From the NCBI RefSeq assembly GCF_001522865.1, contig NZ_LOWB01000002.1, forward strand, positions 1 through 35,234: a DNA stretch of 35,234 nt, written 5' to 3'. Every line of letters begins with the position of its first letter. Within the stretch, counting starts at the first letter, position 1. The notes beneath the pieces are model-generated. The model made no database searches. It had not been told where the DNA came from and saw nothing but the letters and a program-made list of their open reading frames with translations. Shown here in pieces: positions 33,301-35,234 of the stretch. The position numbers and the translations under genes are program-made. The stretch comes from Burkholderia sp. TSV86 (GTDB lineage: Bacteria; Pseudomonadota; Gammaproteobacteria; Burkholderiales; Burkholderiaceae).

Positions 33301-34917
33301 CTGGCTCGGGCGGCCGACCCGCGCCAACCGGCCGCCGGCTCGCGGCATCCGAGACCGGCGCTCGCGGCGCCTTACGTTGCGCCGCGAACCGCGCTCGAAG
33401 CCAAGCTCGCGGCGATCTGGTCCGATGTGCTCGGCTTCGAGCCGATCGGGGTCATCGACGACTTTTTCGACCTCGGCGGCGATTCCGTCGCCACCTTGCA
33501 GATCGTCGCGCGCGCGAAGGAGCAGGGCATTCATCTCGATACACACCGGGCCTTCGGCGCACACACCATCGACGAGCTTGCTGCCGCCGGCACCGGGCAC
33601 GCGGCGCAAGCCGTGCCGCGCGAAACGCCGCTGCCGCTCTCGCCGACTCAGCAATGGCTGTTCAATAGCGGATCGGGCGACGTCAACCGCTTCGTGCAAG
33701 GCGTGGTTGTCAGCGTGCCTGCCGACGTCGACGCGGCCGCGCTTGGTGAGGCCATCGACGCCGCGATCGCGCACCACGCGGCGCTGGCGACGCGCTTTGA
33801 GCAGACGGCAGCCGGCTGGAAGCAGGTGGCCGGCACGCCCGCGCCGGTCGCCGTCGCCGTTCATTGGCACTTGGGGGCGGCCGACGGGCAACTCGATCAC
33901 GCACTGGGGATCGGCCGGGTGCTGCAGTGCTCGCTCGACATCCGGACGCCGCCGTTGTTGCGCGCCGCGCTCGTACTTGGCCCCGCCGGCTCGATGCTGG
34001 TTCTCGCCGTCCATCATTTGCTGATCGATGCGCTCAGCTGGCGAATGCTGTTGGACGATATCCACGCGCGCATCGGCGTCGCGACGCAGGCGACAGAGCG
34101 GCAACGGGCGGCAGCGGATGAATCGTTTTTCCAATGGGCGATCGCGCTCGAGCGCGTCGCCGAAGCAGGGGAGTTTGACGACGACGCGGCCTTCTGGTCA
34201 TCGCTCGATACGCCGCCGGACGCGTTTCCCGTCCCGCGGCGCGGCGCATCGAGCCGTAGTCTGTACTCGACGCTCACCGTCGCGCAGACGCTGGCGCTCA
34301 CCGCCAGCCGTCGCCCAGTCGAAGCGCTTCTCGCGGTTGCCGTGGCGCGCGCGATCCGCGGCGCGGGCGAATCGGACCGGGTTTCGGTCGACATCGAATC
34401 GTTGGGGCGCGGCTGGTCGCGTGTGCCATACGACGTTTCGCGCACGATCGGCTGGTTCACCGCGATTCATCCGCTTGTCGTGGACACGTCGGCGGACATC
34501 GAGGCCGCTGCGGCGCATGCCGCGGCGATGCTGCCGGACGCCCGACGCCGCGCCGTCGCCTACGCGATGCTGCGCCAGGCCGCGCCGGAACGCCTGCCCA
34601 AAGCGTTGCGAAGCGACGCGCCGGTATCGCTCGCGTTCTTCCCCACGCCACCCGCCGCGCCCTGCTGGCCGATCGCCGCAATCCTGCCGGCGCCGGAGCA
34701 CATGCCGGCGCCGCACGCGATCTCGCTCGCCGCGACGATCGAGGATGGAGCGCTGCGCATCGCGTGGCATGGCCAGGACGAGCCGCTCGACGGGCTGACG
34801 CTCGACGCCATTGCCGAGCGGGCAATGGACGAACTGCGAACACTGGCGACGGCAGGAACCGCCAGGATGAGCGCCATCCTGGCGCAGTTGGACGTGTCGG
34901 AGGCAATCAATGATTGA
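30337..34917 (+). CDS. PKS module KS-(AT deleted)-KR-PCP-E-like, 1526 aa
   Basis: KS (about 4-416) starts almost at the N-terminus with no coiled coil. It has SSACSTSL (Cys163), EAHGTAT (His299) and KTNIGHLD (His339), and is of the NRPS-accepting type. Only about 108 residues lead to LPPTPFERQRYWI (near 524), so there is no AT. KR has TGGNSGMG (near 768), HSAGMPPHAL (no LDD, so A-type-like), CSS and Tyr897-Asn901. The carrier is PCP-like, LGGDSV (Ser1050). Residues about 1095-1505 form an epimerisation-type domain with HHLLIDALSW (His1226/His1227, Asp1231), DIESLGRGW and RTIGWFTAIHP; the FNYLG-Q motif is not recognisable. Expected product step: malonate extension of the A4 residue and ketoreduction to a 4-amino-3-hydroxy (statine-like) acid. 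An E domain has no normal alpha-amino substrate here. Starts in an ATGA overlap. Confidence 0.9.
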   Translation: MSTPHVAIIGMGCRFPGADSLEQFWNNLANGVESVTFFGPAAPTDAGYEVYAAGILDDVAGFDAALFGLNAREAERMDPQHRVWLECAWEAAERAGYDPRRLPGRTGVFAGAGFNEYLVRNLVPSASDGDLSLLLTNEPSFLPSRLAYLLGCTGPAVAVSSACSTSLVAVHLAVQALLADECDTAIAGGVRITTPQRRPYRHEPGGIGSPDGHCRAFDRDANGTVGGNGAGAVVLRRLDDALADGDPIAAVILGSAVSNDGARRVGFTAPGVDGQCSAIREAQVLAGVPPDSIGMIEAHGTATALGDPVEFEALAAAFRQGTTRQGFCALGSVKTNIGHLDAAAGIAGLIKTVLALQHRVIPPSLHFHEPNPRIDLANSPFFVNTAARPWPDATRRAGVSSFGMGGTNAHVVLESAPESHPDKRRNTTGDAAGGPWRLVLSARSEAAVRRLATDLADHLERERPPLADVAYTLAMSRGAFEWRIACECTSLDEAIGFLRSDLPPTRAAAGAVADTVRGRRVPLPPTPFERQRYWIDPPSPLARVADPAGWLYAPRLRQSEPLRQTSIDARRHWLVLLDEHGVGARVAARLRDAGAQVAEIAYGGEIDAQAVHAVAAAAAGRPCSVIALWSFAAGPAPDDDAMLNRHYIRPALWLRAWADCAGADVDVTFVTAGALTGFDAPAAPEQAMLLGLARALPAEYPGWHARVVDIDAAAADLVECIVAEACARSADDAVIHRHGSRWVETLVPIGAATAQAPTIRRDGVYLVTGGNSGMGLAIGRHLVERGARVVALSRHGGQSAPGFAAIAADVGELDALRRAVERIRAEHGPIIGVVHSAGMPPHALLRTATDAAMRDVLAGKFLGARNLRQVLHADSLDFVVLCSSLRAHVPAAGASDYMAANLALEALGASWAAAGTRVQAIAWDTWKDIGMAAVSDERFVPDDLRTAGLSPDEGIRSLEMACACGFPRVAISTRHLDALKARAREAFSLARAADPRQPAAGSRHPRPALAAPYVAPRTALEAKLAAIWSDVLGFEPIGVIDDFFDLGGDSVATLQIVARAKEQGIHLDTHRAFGAHTIDELAAAGTGHAAQAVPRETPLPLSPTQQWLFNSGSGDVNRFVQGVVVSVPADVDAAALGEAIDAAIAHHAALATRFEQTAAGWKQVAGTPAPVAVAVHWHLGAADGQLDHALGIGRVLQCSLDIRTPPLLRAALVLGPAGSMLVLAVHHLLIDALSWRMLLDDIHARIGVATQATERQRAAADESFFQWAIALERVAEAGEFDDDAAFWSSLDTPPDAFPVPRRGASSRSLYSTLTVAQTLALTASRRPVEALLAVAVARAIRGAGESDRVSVDIESLGRGWSRVPYDVSRTIGWFTAIHPLVVDTSADIEAAAAHAAAMLPDARRRAVAYAMLRQAAPERLPKALRSDAPVSLAFFPTPPAAPCWPIAAILPAPEHMPAPHAISLAATIEDGALRIAWHGQDEPLDGLTLDAIAERAMDELRTLATAGTARMSAILAQLDVSEAIND
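31590..31910 (+). other. Site of AT deletion in the third PKS gene
   Basis: Only about 108 residues lie between the KS end (GTNAHVVLESAP) and the post-AT linker. RLVLSARSEAAVRRLATDLADHL is the normal KS-AT linker start; the conserved AT motifs are all absent. This is the shortest remnant of the three in the operon. Confidence 0.75.
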
Positions 34918-35011
34918 ACGGGTCGCAGCATTTCGGGACGTTGAGGCGACACTCGCGGAATCAGAGGCAGCGCTGGCGGCAGGTGAGTTCGAAGCGGTCG
35001 AGCGATTGATG
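34910..35011 (+). pseudogene. Start of a sixth operon gene, truncated by IS481
   Basis: ATG 34910 overlaps the end of the preceding gene by 8 bp. It opens a frame of 34 codons (MIERVAAFRDVEATLAESEA, then more helix-forming Ala/Glu-rich sequence) before the IS481 end at 35012. The frame then runs 7 codons into the IS and stops at TGA 35033-35035. The visible part is an acidic amphipathic helix and could be a docking segment or the start of an enzyme. I cannot tell what the rest encoded. By position, a terminal NRPS/thioesterase or tailoring gene would be expected. Confidence 0.5.
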
Positions 35012-35234
35012 TGTATTAGCCGGGACTTGATCTGACAGGTAGTCGGGCCGACAAAGTACGAGTCATCAATGGGGGATGAGTTTCTCCTTGGCGAGATCGA
35101 GCGAATCGAGGAAAGTGCGCATCGGCGTCTTGCCGTAACACCAGCGCCCCTGATGCTCTCGTTCATTGTTGTACTGGTCGAGCCACGCATCAAGGTCCGT
35201 CTGCAAGGTGGCGATCGAGTCGTAGATCTTCTTG
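35012..35234 (-). mobile_element. End of an IS481-family insertion sequence (partial, inverted copy)
   Basis: Begins TGTATTAGCCGGGACTTG at 35012 and is the reverse complement of 1-223 apart from one base (35065). It is cut by the window end at exactly the same internal position as the left copy. It truncates the gene that begins at 34910. Confidence 0.85.
35066..35233 (-). CDS. IS481-family transposase, C-terminal fragment (runs off the window)
   Basis: The minus strand encodes the same 55-residue transposase C-terminus as the left end (YNNEREHQGRWCYG, KTPMRTFLDSLDLAKEK), stopping at the complement of 35066-35068. The N-terminal part is outside the window. Confidence 0.8.
   Translation of the reverse strand, partial: KKIYDSIATLQTDLDAWLDQYNNEREHQGRWCYGKTPMRTFLDSLDLAKEKLIPH

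Noticed and set aside
31324..34134. A 936-codon open frame on the minus strand opposite the last PKS gene
   Set aside because: It mirrors the third-position GC bias of the PKS gene; composition is Arg/His/Asp-rich with no domain. The same holds for long antisense frames at 8822-10279, 11167-12525 and 27599-29329.
1..35234. Composite transposon carrying the biosynthetic cluster between inverted IS481 copies
   Set aside because: The ends coincide with the window limits and look like contig breaks; no target duplication can be tested, and IS481 composite transposition of 35 kb is unsupported here.
1..35234. CRISPR arrays, tRNA or rRNA genes
   Set aside because: No regularly spaced short repeats and no recognisable RNA gene sequence were seen on either strand.

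Overview
The window is high-GC DNA of a Burkholderia-like beta-proteobacterium. Support comes from the type VI secretion remnants (tssE, tssH/clpV), the IS481, IS630 and IS3 families of transposases, and the codon bias. The IS debris and broken housekeeping-type genes on the left would suit a host-associated lineage, but the species cannot be named from sequence alone. Both ends stop inside the same IS481-type element, in opposite orientation and at the same internal base. The window therefore looks like one assembly contig cut at repeat copies.

Left flank (1-4260): an IS481 end, an IS630 transposase pseudogene, one unrecognised gene (1124-1753), an intact tssE, and a tssH (ClpV ATPase) gene broken and partly replaced by fragments of at least two IS3-family elements. 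An AT-rich island (about 4330-4740) follows and probably holds the promoter of the large operon to its right.

Operon (4839-34917 and beyond, all on +): a stand-alone malonyl-type acyltransferase (AT), a 75-codon small ORF, then five assembly-line genes each overlapping the next by 4 bp. (1) FAAL-ACP-Cy-A(Cys)-PCP. (2) KS-[eroded AT]-DH-KR-ACP. (3) KS-[deleted AT]-KR-ACP. (4) TubC docking-C-A-PCP-C-A(Val)-PCP-E-C-A-PCP. (5) KS-[deleted AT]-KR-PCP-E-like. A sixth gene starts at 34910 and is cut after 34 codons by the right IS481 copy. No thioesterase, phosphopantetheinyl transferase, regulator or exporter lies in the window.

How the genes would work together (inference): the discrete AT supplies malonyl units in trans to three PKS modules that lost their own AT domains. 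A cysteine-selecting first module followed by KS-DH-KR and KS-KR modules can build a 3-hydroxy-7-mercapto-4-enoyl unit. That is the zinc-binding arm of the FK228/spiruchostatin/thailandepsin family. Alternatively, because an intact fatty acyl-AMP ligase and ACP come first, it can build a lipid-capped cysteine-derived chain. Three amino acids are then added (one probably D-Val), and a final malonate extension with ketoreduction gives a statine-like end. Module order, the Cy mutation, the E-like tail and the in-cluster AT differ from what I recall of that family. Two condensation domains of gene 4 are nearly identical at the DNA level, a sign of recent internal recombination.
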